NCBI GenBank assembly: GCA_019096155.1
Contig: JAHCVI010000001.1
Span: forward strand, 682,001-746,000
Reading direction: 5' to 3'
From: Staphylotrichum longicolle
Lineage: Eukaryota > Ascomycota > Sordariomycetes > Sordariales > Chaetomiaceae
Length of the DNA: 64,000 bases
Part shown: positions 31,998-43,581 of the stretch, one piece after another
Numbering within the stretch: position 1 is the first letter of the stretch
Layout of the letters: each line of letters opens with the position of its first letter
The notes under the pieces: model-generated
Seen by the model: the letters and a program-made list of their open reading frames with translations, nothing else
Database searches by the model: none
Told to the model about the DNA's origin: nothing
Program-made: the position numbers and the translations under genes

Positions 31998-34900
31998 TAG
32001 TTGTTTCGGGTGCTAGGCAGGCATTCTGTCAATATGTCTGCTCGTGCCATGCTCAAATGAGCTGTGTTGGGGCTAGTGACTCGATGGTGAGCCCGTGCAT
32101 GCCGTCTTCGATACTTGGTACAGTCTGTGGGCGTTGCCTCAGATGCGATCGTCTGAGGACAAGGTCGTATCGCGGCAGTTGTGGAAGCTTGGTGCGGGAG
32201 GGCACCCGGACCCAGGCTTGTCGTCCGAGATGAGCACGGGGAAAGCTCCGAGGTGCGTGTTTCGGAGCACATGCGGGCACCCGAGAAACAGCCGCTTCTT
32301 TGGCAGTGCACATGGTAGGGGCGGACTCGGGGAGACTTGCTTTACTGCTTTCCCCTTCCAACCCCTTTTGCTCTCTTCAGATGACACCCCACGGTAAGGC
32401 GGTGGGCAGGGTGTGTCCGGCCACTGGGACGAGCATCATGCAGGGGAAGAAACAAGCAGCTGGAAACTGGGAACGCCCCCACTCCGCGCCATCGGAAGCA
32501 AGGCGGGAGTGTGTCGACTCGAGGCGCGAGAACACAAGATGAGACGGACAAGGAGGTTGGTGAGCCCCACTCAACATGCTCGGAACCCTGGGTCGGGTCC
32601 AAGCCAAAGACCGGGGGTTGCTCATGGTCGATAGCCTCGAGATGATGACTGGTCTTGATTTGGGTCGGGGCGCTGCTTCAACTCAAGCCTCGAGATATTC
32701 GTGGCTTATTACAGTAAAAGTGTGAAAAAGAAAAGGGATAAGCATGCAGCACCAAGTGGAGATATTCCAGACCAGAAAGCCCGACAAACCAGATAGATGG
32801 TAGCAGTCTTGAAATCCGACCATACTGCTCCCAATGCCATGGGCACTTGGTCCAGCATATCAAAGAGTGACGTATGCTGGGAGTGCCCAAAGCTGGGATG
32901 ATGGGGAATCGACAATCAGAAGATGTTGGAAGATGGTGAAGATGAAGCAACGTGAGTCCCCACATGGCGCATCTTAAGTGTTACACAGTAATTGAGCAGA
33001 CAACGGGCACTCAGGGGCCTAGAACTTTGGGATCGAGCTTTCACCGGAGTGGGGCTCAGAAACACCATCGTGAGATGGGAACCAAGCTCTTCGCAGCCAC
33101 GACGTAAACTATCGGTAAAGACACAACAGTTTGTGTGATGCCAGAGCAGCTCTCGGCTTGTGAGAAAGGTCTGGTCGTCAAAGATGCCAGCGGGGATGTC
33201 ACCCAATTCCAGTTAGCGCCCGCTCGCTAGTGCGGACAGCTGCAACGCCATCCCACATGGCGTCGTAACCAAGGGCTTGGTTCGGGCTCAGGACTGCCAT
33301 TTGAGCCTCTTCACCACCCATCAAGCTGAGCGAGCTTTCACCTCCAGAAATAGATCTGTGATGGCATGGTGCAGAACAAGCGGCAAACCGCTGTCACTAT
33401 CACAGACCCATGCCGTGCATTTTACCAGTGTCATTGACCAACGAGTTCCCTCCGGGATTGGCGGGAAAGAGAGCTGCTGAGGTGGCTTAACTCGTGGCAC
33501 TCACGAGGCCTCGTTCCAGAAGCGCCTGGGCAGAGAAATACCCGCCATGGACGCGCGCCTCCAGCCTCTGGCGAGGCTGACATCATGCGCCTCCTGTGTT
33601 TGCTTCCAACATCGAGAAAATGAATGGCGATCTCGAGATCGAAGAGGCGGCATCCCAGCCACACTTGATTACCACAATTACCACAAGGCGGCATCCTCGC
33701 GGTTGACGGTGGTGGTTGACTGGTGGTGGAGGTTAAAATACGGCGTAGCCGCCCTGCAACGCAGGGGCTGGATCGGCCGGGGCCTGGCCCAATCAACGGC
33801 CAGACAGGCGTCTTTTGGAAACGCTTGATGCATGAGGAGCAGGGCCTTGATTCGCAAGGGTTCCAAGATGTCTGTGACGGCCAATTGCTTCGCATTGACC
33901 CCCCGAGTCTCACTGAACGCCTGCCGCCGAGCCAAGACCTGCATCGACTGGCTCAACTGCTTCTTGCAGCCCGAGAGGAGCTCATGCGGGACGGCTCAAC
34001 TCCTTTCAAGAAAGCACCAAGGACGGGGCGGTCGGTGACACAATTGTCGGCCCGCGCTGTCACCTCACCTATGGGCCTTTTTGAACTGTTCCCATTATTC
34101 AATGGCAAAAATGAATCGTGGAGCTGGACTGCTGTTGCTGCGAGCCCCGGTCCACGTATAGGTCTTGCTGTACATGCCGTGATCTGAGGCTCGACCTGCA
34201 GCCGCTCTGGCCGAGCATGGCGTCGAACACATGGATGGAAGGGGAGATGCAGGTGCAGTGACGTTCCGTCTCGCGTCGATCCGGCAGCCGTGTCGACAAG
34301 GGACCGTTCGATCCCTTGCGCCATGGCTCTGCGTCTGTGCCGAACTGCCTTCCAGAAGAGCGCTGCATGCTTAGACGAGTGGTTCGACTTCGGGCTCGAA
34401 AACATTCGATTGAACGCTGCCCAGTGCCCCCGTGGACATGATCGTGTGTTTCCCGTTACAGGTCCAGAGAGCATCGGTGAAATGAGTGGAAAGGAGAGTG
34501 AGCTTGCACTGGACGTCGCTGCCCAAGCGAAGTGTCCCTCCAGGCTCGCGGCCCCACTTCTCAAGAGTCTCGGGTTTTCTCTGGCCCCCCGGCGCGCCTG
34601 CCCCTACCAGAGCGCAATGCTCCCTTTTTGGCAAGGGCATCCCCTGTCGGCTGTAACAACAGGCTTTTTGAGAAACCCTTTCACGGGCAAGTGAATTCAC
34701 CATCTGAGCATTCAGGGCGGGCCAATCGAGCCCGGGCGTGGCAGGTCGGGCCTCTCAGTGGGCCATGCATGATCATCTCCCCCCAGTCCGGCCGTCCCCA
34801 AACGAGCCCCAGAAAGTCCAAATCCTCGCTTCAGTTGGGCCTGTCCACTTGGGAAAGCCCCTTCAGGTTCCCGTTTCTTTCTTGCTGCCATTGTTGGCTG

Positions 34901-35928
34901 GCCTTGGGTTTGCCATCTCCCGTCACCCGGTTTCCGAGATTCTTCTCCTCCTTGTTCCCGCCTCGCCGGCTCCCACACTGCGCTCCCACCATTTCCCTTC
35001 TTTTCGAACCGACCTCTGGCCAGTCCTTTCCTCCACTCGACAGAAAACCACAGTACCAACCTCCGGCAGACACCAGCCGCTAATCGTAAGACATATTCTC
35101 AGCAGTTGTTGTTGTCGACAACCTCCGGCTGCTTTGCCTCGATCCGACAGGGGCAAACCAGACAGTCGGGCTCGTCTCCCCATCACGTCCTCTTCTGATA
35201 CGCTGCGAAAGGCGCCGTCCAGCTGCAGAGGACCCAGCGGAGCTGCACCCCCCAACGATAAATTGAGACGATCGTCAGGAACGGTTACCACGATCTATCT
35301 AATCTCTGCACCTCTCGGTCGTCGGTTGAGAAACACGACAACGAGAGGCCAAGAATACTTTTCGGGCCTGCTGCAGGGCAAGACCTTGACGAAAGACGTG
35401 TGACGGACAGACTGAGCCGAAGCTGTTGCCCCCTCCCATCACCTGCCAAGCAGCCGCTAATTCACGGACGAACGCTGCGGAGCTGCCATCGACTCAACGA
35501 AGTGTGCCCTCGTGCCCAGGCCCAGTTTATTTTGGTTGACGGACGGGGTCTCGGACAGCGCCGAAGTGCCAAAGACGAAGGCAATTGGGTCTCTGAAAAA
35601 AGAGCGGGGAAATTCGAGCCGTTTTCCAGTGGCACAACCCAGCCTGGCCGCTGCTGACTCGAACAGCCAGCCCCCCTTGTTGCCGCCCGCCCAGGCCAGT
35701 CCAAGACAGACCCCTGCAACCCTGCTTTGCCTGCCCCCAAGTGTCCTGGACGCTTAAAAGCCACTCAACCCCTCAACGCACGCCCGACCACCTAGACGCC
35801 CACCTAAACCGCCCGAGGATTGCGACTCTGCAGCTTTTGGCCGAACCGGCAACAACTACGCGACACTTTCCGAAGCTGCAAGACTGCTTGGCTTTGACAG
35901 GCTGTGCAAGTGCAGCACTTGAGAAACC
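31998..35928. other. 3.9-kb gene-free stretch upstream of noxR
   Basis: It should contain the ccs1 3' UTR on the left and the noxR promoter and leader on the right. The last 1.2 kb is pyrimidine-rich, as is common in fungal leaders. A 221-codon frame at 34738-35403 looks like chance: no domain and Ser/Pro/Arg-rich composition. No RNA gene or repeat was recognised. Confidence 0.5.
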
Positions 35929-37791
35929 ATGTCTCTAAAACAGGTGAGAAGAGGAGCCCATGGTGATCTGCAGAGAGGATCCAGTTCTGGTAACTTACAC
36001 GCTGGGCGCAGGAAATCGAGACATGGGTCGAGGCCCTCAAGTACTACGACAACAATGAGTTCGACGAGGCGCTAAAGTCATTTGACAGGATCTCGGATAC
36101 GTCCAAGATCCTGTTTAACATGGGCGTCATCAATGCGACTCTCGGCCAGCACGAGCAGGCGGTACGAAGCGCCCACTCCCTCTTCTGCCCCTATGTCTCC
36201 TGAAGCTGGTTTGCTGACCCTCCGCATAGGTCGAGTGCTACCAGCGCGCAGTCAAACTCGACCAGTATCTCGCCGTGGCGTACTTCCAACAAGGAGTCTC
36301 CAACTTCCTGCTCGGCGATTTCGAAGAAGCCCTCGCCAACTTCAACGACACCCTCCTCTACCTCCGCGGCAACACCTTGATCGACTATTCGCAGCTGGGC
36401 CTGCTCTTCAAGTTATACTCATGCGAGGTTCTCTTCAACCGTGGCCTCTGCTACATTTATCTCGAGCAAATGGAGGCCGGCCTCCAGGATCTGCAGTATG
36501 CCGTCAAGGAGAAGGTGGTGGAAGACCACAACGTGATTGATGATGCGATCCGGGACGAGGCGAAGGTATGGCCGTCTTCCAACCGTCGTGTTAACTTCGC
36601 GACTGACACACTTTGTGTTCCAGGGCTACACGGTCTTTTCGATTCCCGTCGGCGTCGTCTACAGGCCAAACGAGGCCAAAGTGCGAAATTTGCAACAGAA
36701 GGACTACCTCGGAAAGGCGCGATTGGTTGCCGCATCAGACCGCAGCAATGCCTTTACGGGCTTTGCGGGCACCGAATTGAACAAGGCGGTGGGTTTCCAT
36801 ACCAGAGTACTCAGCATCGTGCACCATTGCTGACTTCTTGCACCAGACCGGTCCCATTGAGGCCAAGGATGACAGGCCAGCGGAGTCTCTTTCCTTCGCC
36901 GCCAGCAATCTCGTCAAGCCTGGCCTCCAGAGCAGGAGGCAGCAGTCTGAGCCACCCAACAACCGCAACGTCTTCCCCCCGACACCGCCCCCCGAGAACG
37001 ACAGGCCTGCGCAGATGAGCCGCGGGCAATCAGTTCGCAACGGACCCAAACCAGTCCCGAGCAGACTCAATCTCGAGAAGGTGCGATCGAACGAGCGCTA
37101 CGAGAAGGCGTCACCCGACGACGGGCGACCGCGTCCCACCCGCTCCGCCTCGGCGGCCCCGGCGCGTGGCTTCTCTCAGCGTGAGCCACCGCGGAGAAGG
37201 AGAGACGAGGAGGAAGATGCCTATCCGGACGACGTCTACGACATGTACGGCGGCGGCGGTGGGTCCAGGAGCAGCAGGTCACAACGGAGTGGCGCCGGCG
37301 GTCGGACACGGGACCGCTACATCGAAGAAGAGGACGAAGAGGGTTCCGATTATGATGATGCCTCATTCGACGAGGGAGAGTTTGAGATGGTGTCGCCGGC
37401 CGGGCCCGGGTTCCGTCGTGTCTGGCGCGTCAAAGAGGGGATCTTCAAGGCGAGACGCCCTCCGCACCGTCCGCGTCAAGGTGCACGGCGACGTCCGGTA
37501 CATCGTGGTCGGCCCCGCGATTGAGTTCCCGGATCTCGTCGATCGGATCCAAGAAAAGTTTGGCTTGCGCCGCAGGTTCAAGATCAAAATCAAGGACGAG
37601 GATTCTCCCGAGGGTGAGATGATCACCATGGGCGACCAGGACGATCTCGATATGGTCATGGGCTCCGTCAAGCAGAACGCGAGGAAGCAAAGATCCGACA
37701 CGGGAAAGATGGAGGTGAGTTTACCCACAAAAGGGCCAACTCGAGGCGATACACTAACGGAAACTTTCAGGTCTGGATCCAAGAAGTATAA
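35929..37791 (+). pseudogene. noxR: NADPH oxidase activator NoxR (p67phox-like), with a frameshift
   Basis: Six exons: 35929-35943, 36012-36161, 36230-36565, 36624-36788, 36847-37714 and 37771-37791. The protein starts 'MSLKQEIETWVEALKYYDNN', followed by four TPRs ('VAYFQQGVSNFLLGDFEEAL', 'VLFNRGLCYIYLEQMEAGLQ'), the activation region ('GYTVFSIPVGVVYRP'), a charged linker and a C-terminal PB1 domain ('RVKVHGDVRYIVVGPAIEFP', 'MITMGDQDDLDMVMGSV', end 'MEVWIQEV'). NoxR binds Rac and Cdc24 and activates NoxA/NoxB for superoxide signalling in hyphal development. Exon 5 is 868 nt, one base too many: the frame changes between about 37390 and 37436, just before PB1, in a G/C-run stretch. All else is intact, so I suspect a sequence error over a dead gene; the type field reflects the frameshift only. 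Intact length would be about 517 residues. Confidence 0.85.
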
Positions 37792-39694
37792 CAGCGCCGC
37801 CAGGTGGAGATGCGCTTTTTGTCTTATACCCACCGCCAATACGTCGACATTCGCTTTTGGCTACGAATTAATGATGGACGCCCGCAACCCCCCCAAAAAA
37901 GCTCCAACGATCTCTCATCGTACATGATCACGATCTTCTTCACATTTACCTCGCTGGGTGTAGTCGAGCCAAGCTTGTTGCTCTGATCAGCAGCCTCTAC
38001 GACACGAACTCAGCCGCCGTTTTTTGCATATGGTAGTTTTTTTTTTGCATAGTGTCAGGAGACTCAGGGGAAGCGGCGTTGACTTGCCTTTTGGAGGCTT
38101 GGTTTAATCGGTAGGCCCTCGCTAGGGAGGCTGTGGCACTCGACTCTGCTGGAGAAGTTGCGTTTGGTTTTATATCTGTATTTACTCTTGCATTTCCGTT
38201 TTCATTTGTCAGGCATGGTTAGTCTTGTTTTTCACCTTTCTGCGTCACCAGCAAGTGGGGAGTTGCACGGGGTTTACAAAAGAGAGGGAGAGAGAGGTTT
38301 CTAGACTTAAAATGGCAGTGTTGATGATAGTTTTTGTTTTTTTTTACACCATCGGCAGAGAGGAGAGGGTGCGAGGTGGAGTGGAGTGGTATGAGTTCGA
38401 TACGACTCGATTTCTCCCATACCTTGTCTCGTTCAGTGGCCTTAACTCTTTGTGAATCTCTTGTCAAATGATGTCCCGAGAACTGTTCTTGTGCACAAAC
38501 GCCATGGTCCAGGTCTGCATGAAGCCTGGCATTTCCAACTCCACCCAGTGTGTAAACACGACGCGCTTCCACGCCAGGAACCACACAGTAAGAAGACTAA
38601 AATCTTTCGTGAACACAGTGCCTGGCAGATTGGACCTTACCAAATTCGTGATTCAAGAAATGACGGCGTATATGAGACCAGAGGTTGTTACATTCCTCCC
38701 GTCATGCAGAGTCGTGGGAATGTTTTCGAGCAACCTTGGTCGCAAATTCCCGGTCAGTCATTGGCACCATCCAGAGCAGTCACACACAACAACAACAACA
38801 AGACGGGCAGGCTCGCCACTTCTGTCTGTTCCAGATGATTAGCCCCCCGCCGCCCCACCCCATTATGCCCAAACCCCTCCAATTCCTATGAGCAGGTTGA
38901 AGCCCGATGTGGCATGATATGAGATGACGATGAGGAAGAGCCGATGGACTTGATGTGGTTGAAGGCTGTCTCCCTTTCCCTTCTTGCTCTCTTCCCTGTG
39001 CCCTCCCCCTCAGTCAAAGAATTGCCCACCGCCATCACCCTTAAATATCCTGGCTTCCCTCCCATCGTTTTAGGTGGAGAAAAAACCAGATTGAAAGAGT
39101 GAAAGTGGTACTAAATATAAGGAGAGAGGGAGAAAAAAGGACGACGCGAGTCAAAAGCCAGGCCAACACCAGAGCGAGGAAAAAAATCTACACACTTTGC
39201 ACACTGTCCCGTCCCAGAACCGAGAACGACCGAGTAATATAAATAAGAAGGAAAATATAGTGGAAAAGAAGTCAGTAACGAGAATGAGAAAGCCAATCTC
39301 CCGGGTTGTGTGTGGATGGGGCCTGACAACGAAAGCCGCACTTTGATCTGCCCCGTTCCGTCCCGTTCGGCCATGTCCTATTCTTGGGACCCCTTCGTCC
39401 ACGCCCCTTGTTGCGCCGGGTATAATTTTCTTCTTGCTCCTGTGTCCGCTGTCTCCATGGGTGCCGACAATTGATGGGTTGCTGTTTCCGTCGCCGTCGT
39501 CGGTTCGTTGTCCTGGACGGCATAATACGACCTCCGGAAAAGACAGGATGCAGTCTCGGGGTTGAAAATCCGAGACGGGCTCATGGACCTGTGCGAGGCC
39601 GTTGGAAGGGGATCACTTGTTGGTCCCAAGATGGTGCATCTGATGGTCGACTCGGATGCATCGCGTCATGAGTCAAATCAGAGGACCCCCCGGA
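37792..39694. other. Convergent 3' region between noxR and the FAR1-type gene
   Basis: 1.9 kb between the stop codons of convergent genes. It contains short A/T runs and purine-rich sequence, for example a T run at about 38038-38046. No gene is recognised. Confidence 0.5.
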
Positions 39695-41137
39695 CTACGA
39701 GTTGACCATCATCGACAGACCCCTCGCGTCGTCGTCCATCATCTGCAGGCCGTCCAGGCTGCGCTGCTCCATCTGGGTGAGCCGGCTCTCGACCCCGGCC
39801 AGCCGGCTGTCCACGAGAGGCGGCATGCCGCCGTTACCTAGGGAGCCGTTGCCAAGGCTGCTGCCGCCCATGTTGGCAGGTGGCATGCTGGGTCCACCCA
39901 TCTGGGGCACGCCGCTGCCGCTGAGCATGGCCGACCGCCCGCCTTCGAGGACGTCAAGCCGCTTGTCTATGCTATCCAGCCGCGCCGTGACCATGGCCTC
40001 CAGCCGGCTAAAGCCCTGCGCGTTGTCGTGCGCCATGCGGTCGACCTTGTTGGTCAAACTTCGGAGGCTCTGCGCGACCGGCGTGTGCTCCTGGCCCGGG
40101 ACAGCGGCGGGGACGCGCGCCTCGTGGTTGTGCCGGGCCTCTTGAACCGCGAAACGCCATTGGTGACCGAGGTTGACCTCGCACACCGCCTTTGCACGCC
40201 ACGGGCAGTCGACCTTCCGCGTGCTGGGGTTGCGCTTCTTGGCCGTGCTGCTGTACTTGACGCCGCCGCGGTCGCACACTAGATCATAGCGCGTCGGCTT
40301 CCCGTCGCGGTAGTTGCTCGCGCGCAGCTTGACGATGCTGTAGCCCTGCTCCTTTGCGGTCCGTTGTACCGACGAGAGCAGGTCATCAAACGAGCGGTAG
40401 ATGCCCTCGGGCGGCGGGGCCAAGCCCGCGGCGTTGCCCAACGCGGGCGATTGAGGAGGCATTGAAGATGACGAGGGCGCCGGGGGCGGTTGTGACGGCG
40501 CTGAGCCCGAGTCGGGCACTTTCCACCCCGTCACGTTGTCGTAGCCGGCCGTGATTGAGGATGGGTTCGCCACGGATGTTGGCGACGAGTTGCCGGGTGG
40601 GTGAGGGGCTCCGTACTGGTGTGGGAAGATGATGCGGTCCGACTTGTTGGCGGCGCCGCGCTGCTGCTGCTGCTGCTGTTGCTGGAGGTGCTGGCTCTGG
40701 TGATGGTGCTGGGCGTGCTGCGCGTGTTGGTGGTGGTGGTCGCCGGCGAGGGAGCTTAGGCTGGTCAGGCTGGACGTGTCGGGCTGGGGCGCTGGGGCGA
40801 GCGTCGGCTGGGGATCAGGATACTGGGTGTGCGGCGGGGCGCTGTAGCCGTTCATCAATCCGTCGGGCTCGGCGACTTGGTGCGATCTGTCGAGCTGCTG
40901 TGATGGAAAGGTTGGTTGTTGTTGCGTCGGCACGGTGTCGACGGGCGCACGCACGGCCTGGGGATGATGTCCGTTCGTAATGGTGGCGGGACCCCAGCTC
41001 TGGGCCGCCTGTGTGACGGGGGTCAGCGGACCCGAAGTTGCAGCATTTGCAGCTTCCATCACGCGGCTGGTGCGCGGGCGCTTGCGCGGGCGTGGCTGGG
41101 CCTGCGGAGGTCCTCCAGTAACACCAGAAGGGTCCAT
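39695..41137 (-). CDS. FAR1-type (MULE transposase-derived) DNA-binding protein, putative transcription factor
   Basis: An intronless frame of 480 residues starting 'MDPSGVTGGPPQAQPRPRKR'. The frame is open upstream to 41539, but this ATG precedes a basic, plausible N-terminus. The first half is Pro/Gln/His-rich with a polyglutamine run. The domain at about residues 250-340 reads 'SFDDLLSSVQRTAKEQGYSI', 'YDLVCDRGGV', 'STRKVDCPWRAKAV' and 'WRFAVQEARHNHE'. The C...C...HxH spacing and the surrounding sequence are those of the FAR1/WRKY-GCM1 zinc-binding domain found in Mutator-like transposases and their domesticated factors. A C-terminal coiled coil follows ('RLEAMVTARLDSIDKRLDVL'). There is no transposase catalytic core, so it is a domesticated DNA-binding protein. 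The target is unknown. Confidence 0.75.
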   Translation of the reverse strand: MDPSGVTGGPPQAQPRPRKRPRTSRVMEAANAATSGPLTPVTQAAQSWGPATITNGHHPQAVRAPVDTVPTQQQPTFPSQQLDRSHQVAEPDGLMNGYSAPPHTQYPDPQPTLAPAPQPDTSSLTSLSSLAGDHHHQHAQHAQHHHQSQHLQQQQQQQQRGAANKSDRIIFPHQYGAPHPPGNSSPTSVANPSSITAGYDNVTGWKVPDSGSAPSQPPPAPSSSSMPPQSPALGNAAGLAPPPEGIYRSFDDLLSSVQRTAKEQGYSIVKLRASNYRDGKPTRYDLVCDRGGVKYSSTAKKRNPSTRKVDCPWRAKAVCEVNLGHQWRFAVQEARHNHEARVPAAVPGQEHTPVAQSLRSLTNKVDRMAHDNAQGFSRLEAMVTARLDSIDKRLDVLEGGRSAMLSGSGVPQMGGPSMPPANMGGSSLGNGSLGNGGMPPLVDSRLAGVESRLTQMEQRSLDGLQMMDDDARGLSMMVNS

Positions 41138-41913
41138 GGTGATTGGTGATTTTGGTACGGAACGGCCAGTGGGAAACACTGTGCTGCGAGGGGATGGGAA
41201 CTGGGGAGCGCTGTAGGTGGGAGGTAGTAACAGCCAGGAGGGGAAACGGCGCCTGGGGCCTGGTGCCGAGCGGCGCGTGTGCGCGCGATCGCCTATCGAC
41301 CAGATGCAGGTCGATAAATAATCCTGGCGGGCGCCGAGAATGCGGTAAATGCGTTGCTTCACAGCGCGCACAGAAAAACGAGGAAAAATCAGGTCGGTTC
41401 GGCGAGACACAACTGGCGTAACCTGCACTTTTGCCTGCGCTCGCTTGGGTTGGTTGGATTGTTGTTGGAGGCTGCGAGCAAGAGCGAGAGACCCGTCGCT
41501 TTCCTTCTGATGTTTGCTGGGCAGGCCCAGCTTCGACAAGGCACTGGGTTAGCCGAAAATCTGGCTACGGTTGGCCCAAGCTCCCCTCGTCACCAGGCAG
41601 GCAAGCAGGCAGGGCGCATCAGCCACATCCTCGCCTGCCCCACACACCCCCCCTGCCATTATCTGGGCTGGCTGGAGCAGCAGGCCCAATCGCGGATCCC
41701 TTTTCCAGCAAACACCAGACCCGCCGCTTTCCCATTCGCTGACCTCGCCCTGTCACAACTGTCACAACTGAGATCCATCACATCGAGATCTCCCGTCCTC
41801 TCTTTGATCTCCGAACACCGCGATATCAGGAACACCGCTTGCATTTACTCTTCGGGGATTTCGCGCCTTAATTGTCCGCGCGCGCAGCTGGGAGGCAGCC
41901 TGTCTGCTCTGTA
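41138..41913. other. Divergent promoter region, FAR1-type gene and small coiled-coil gene
   Basis: 776 bp between two divergent genes. The right half is pyrimidine-rich, consistent with a leader. No other feature was recognised. Confidence 0.5.
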
Positions 41914-42412
41914 ATGGCCAACAACGGGATCAAGAAGATGCCTGCAGCCGCAGGCGGACCTCAGGAGGAGCAGCAGATTGAGCAGATGCTCGATCGTTTA
42001 GACGAGGTGCATCTCCAGGCAAGTTTGCCCTGTCAATCGCGCTGTCACTGCCCGAATGGCGTTGTTATTTCTGACCTTGATGCAGCTGAGGCAGCTTCGC
42101 TCGGCGCTTCCGCGGATGCTGGAGCCCCTCATGGCCAAACACCCAACGCGTGAGTGAACCTGACTTGGCTCTGGCAACCAACTGACACCCGGCCCAGCCC
42201 AAGCCGCCTTTGCCGCCTACATGCAGTCTGTCGAGAGCACCAACAAGGAGATTGCAAGCTTCCAGGAGGCCATCCAGGGCCTGCAGACTGACGGAGTCTT
42301 CTCAAAAGCAGGCCTCAGCCAAAAGACGAACCCGAAGGGCCTCAAGCAATGGCGGGCAACCGAACACCCAGATTGGGCCAGCCCAGATCGAAAGCGCCGC
42401 CGCGAGTCTTGA
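41914..42412 (+). CDS. Small conserved fungal coiled-coil protein (possibly Mediator-related)
   Basis: Three exons: 41914-42018, 42086-42149 and 42198-42412, giving 127 residues with all phases consistent. The protein reads 'EEQQIEQMLDRLDEVHLQLR', 'RSALPRMLEPLMAKHPTPQA', 'AFAAYMQSVESTNKEIASFQ' and ends 'HPDWASPDRKRRRES'. It is helical, with a basic tail that could be a nuclear signal. The layout resembles small Mediator subunits of filamentous fungi, but I cannot assign one with confidence. The first intron begins with GC (AG-GCAAGT), the standard context of GC-AG introns, and ends TGCAG; the second is only 48 nt. Confidence 0.75.
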
Positions 42413-42860
42413 AAGTGTTACCCGGGGGTTCTAAGCTTTCTTTTTCTTCTCTTTTTGGATACCAGGCGCTTGGAGTCGGAGTATGGGACTTGGAGATCAC
42501 ACTATCCGGCAGGCAAGATCCTGTGGAGTATCATCTTTCGTTGGTAGACATACGAAATAATAAGACACCAGTTTGGCAGTCCGATGATATTCGGAGGTGG
42601 GGCCAGGTCATCCTCCCCTGTCTCCTTTTCCCCCGAGCGCACTAGCCACAGAAAGCTGATGAGGTAAGCGAGATGCCGCCAGCTGCCCACTCTCGGCGGG
42701 CAAGTGTCAACCCTGCGACACTCACACGATCAGGAAGAGTGGGGCATGCATTCTGCGCCCACACAGAAATTTCCAAACTGTATCTCAAAATTCAACCCAT
42801 CTCGCACACCGTGATCGAGTCGACGGAAACCATCACGTCAGCGACGACAACACCGCAGCA
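42413..42860. other. Intergenic: coiled-coil gene 3' UTR and eL34 promoter
   Basis: 448 bp between two rightward genes. No recognisable element beyond ordinary sequence. Confidence 0.5.
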
Positions 42861-43581
42861 ATGGCCCCTTCACGAGTCACCTACCGTCGCCGGAACCCGT
42901 GAGTTCACCGTCTTTCCGCTGGTAGCTGCTCGAGCCGACCAGCGAGGAATCGAGGAGGAGGAATTAAGTGGCTAACCCGGACTTTCCTGCAGCTACAACA
43001 CCACGTCTAACCTGACGCGGGTTGTCAAGACTCCCGGCGGCTCGCTGCGTCTTCTCCACATCAAGAAGCGCGGCACTGCCCCCAAGTGCGGCGACTGCGG
43101 CATCAAGCTCCCTGGTGTAAGTTGGTTTGCGATTTGAATGTGTTGCGTGCGGGGGATGGGGGAACCAGCGGGATGACGAAGAACGACCGACCGAAGACGA
43201 GCCAATATCAACTGTACAACACCTTCAACTCGGGAAGACGGGTCGACGCCTCGAGAAGACCCGATTCCCACATCTCGATCCGCCAATTCACCAGACGAAC
43301 CACCCTTCACCACCCCGCCGGTTACAGCATGCAGAATCAAGACACAGCGAAGTGGTTTACCGCCAACGGCGTGCTGACTTTGTCTTTCACAGGTCCCGGC
43401 CCTCCGCCCCCACGAGTACGCCCAGATCTCCAAGCCCAAGAAGACCGTCCAGCGTGCGTACGGCGGCTCAAGGTGCGGCAACTGCGTCCGCGACCGCGTC
43501 GTCCGGGCCTTCCTCATTGAGGAGCAGAAGATCGTCAAGAAGGTGCTGAAGGAGCAGAGCCAGGCTGAGAAGAAGAAATAA
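42861..43581 (+). CDS. rpl34: 60S ribosomal protein eL34
   Basis: Three exons: 42861-42898, 42993-43116 and 43393-43581, giving 116 residues. The start 'MAPSRVTYRRRNPYNTTSNL' and the blocks 'KTPGGSLRLLHIKKRGTAPK', 'CGDCGIKLPGVPALRPHEYA' and 'RAYGGSRCGNCVRDRVVRAF' identify eL34; the CxxC pairs form its zinc site. It ends in a Lys-rich tail. Introns are 94 and 276 nt; the second is long for this genome, a common trait of ribosomal protein genes. Both have clear branch sites (GCTAAC, GCTGAC). Confidence 0.96.

Noticed and set aside
34738..35403. 221-codon plus-strand frame upstream of noxR
   Set aside because: Low-complexity Ser/Pro/Arg composition without a domain; probably leader sequence of noxR.
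37390..37435. 46-nt intron to explain the noxR frame change
   Set aside because: It would restore frame, but the donor GTGTCG is poor, there is no branch-like sequence, and the length is below every other intron seen here.
43117..43392. Possible snoRNA in the long eL34 intron
   Set aside because: One C-box-like sequence (one mismatch) and a CTGA are about 200 nt apart with no terminal stem, which does not fit a C/D snoRNA.
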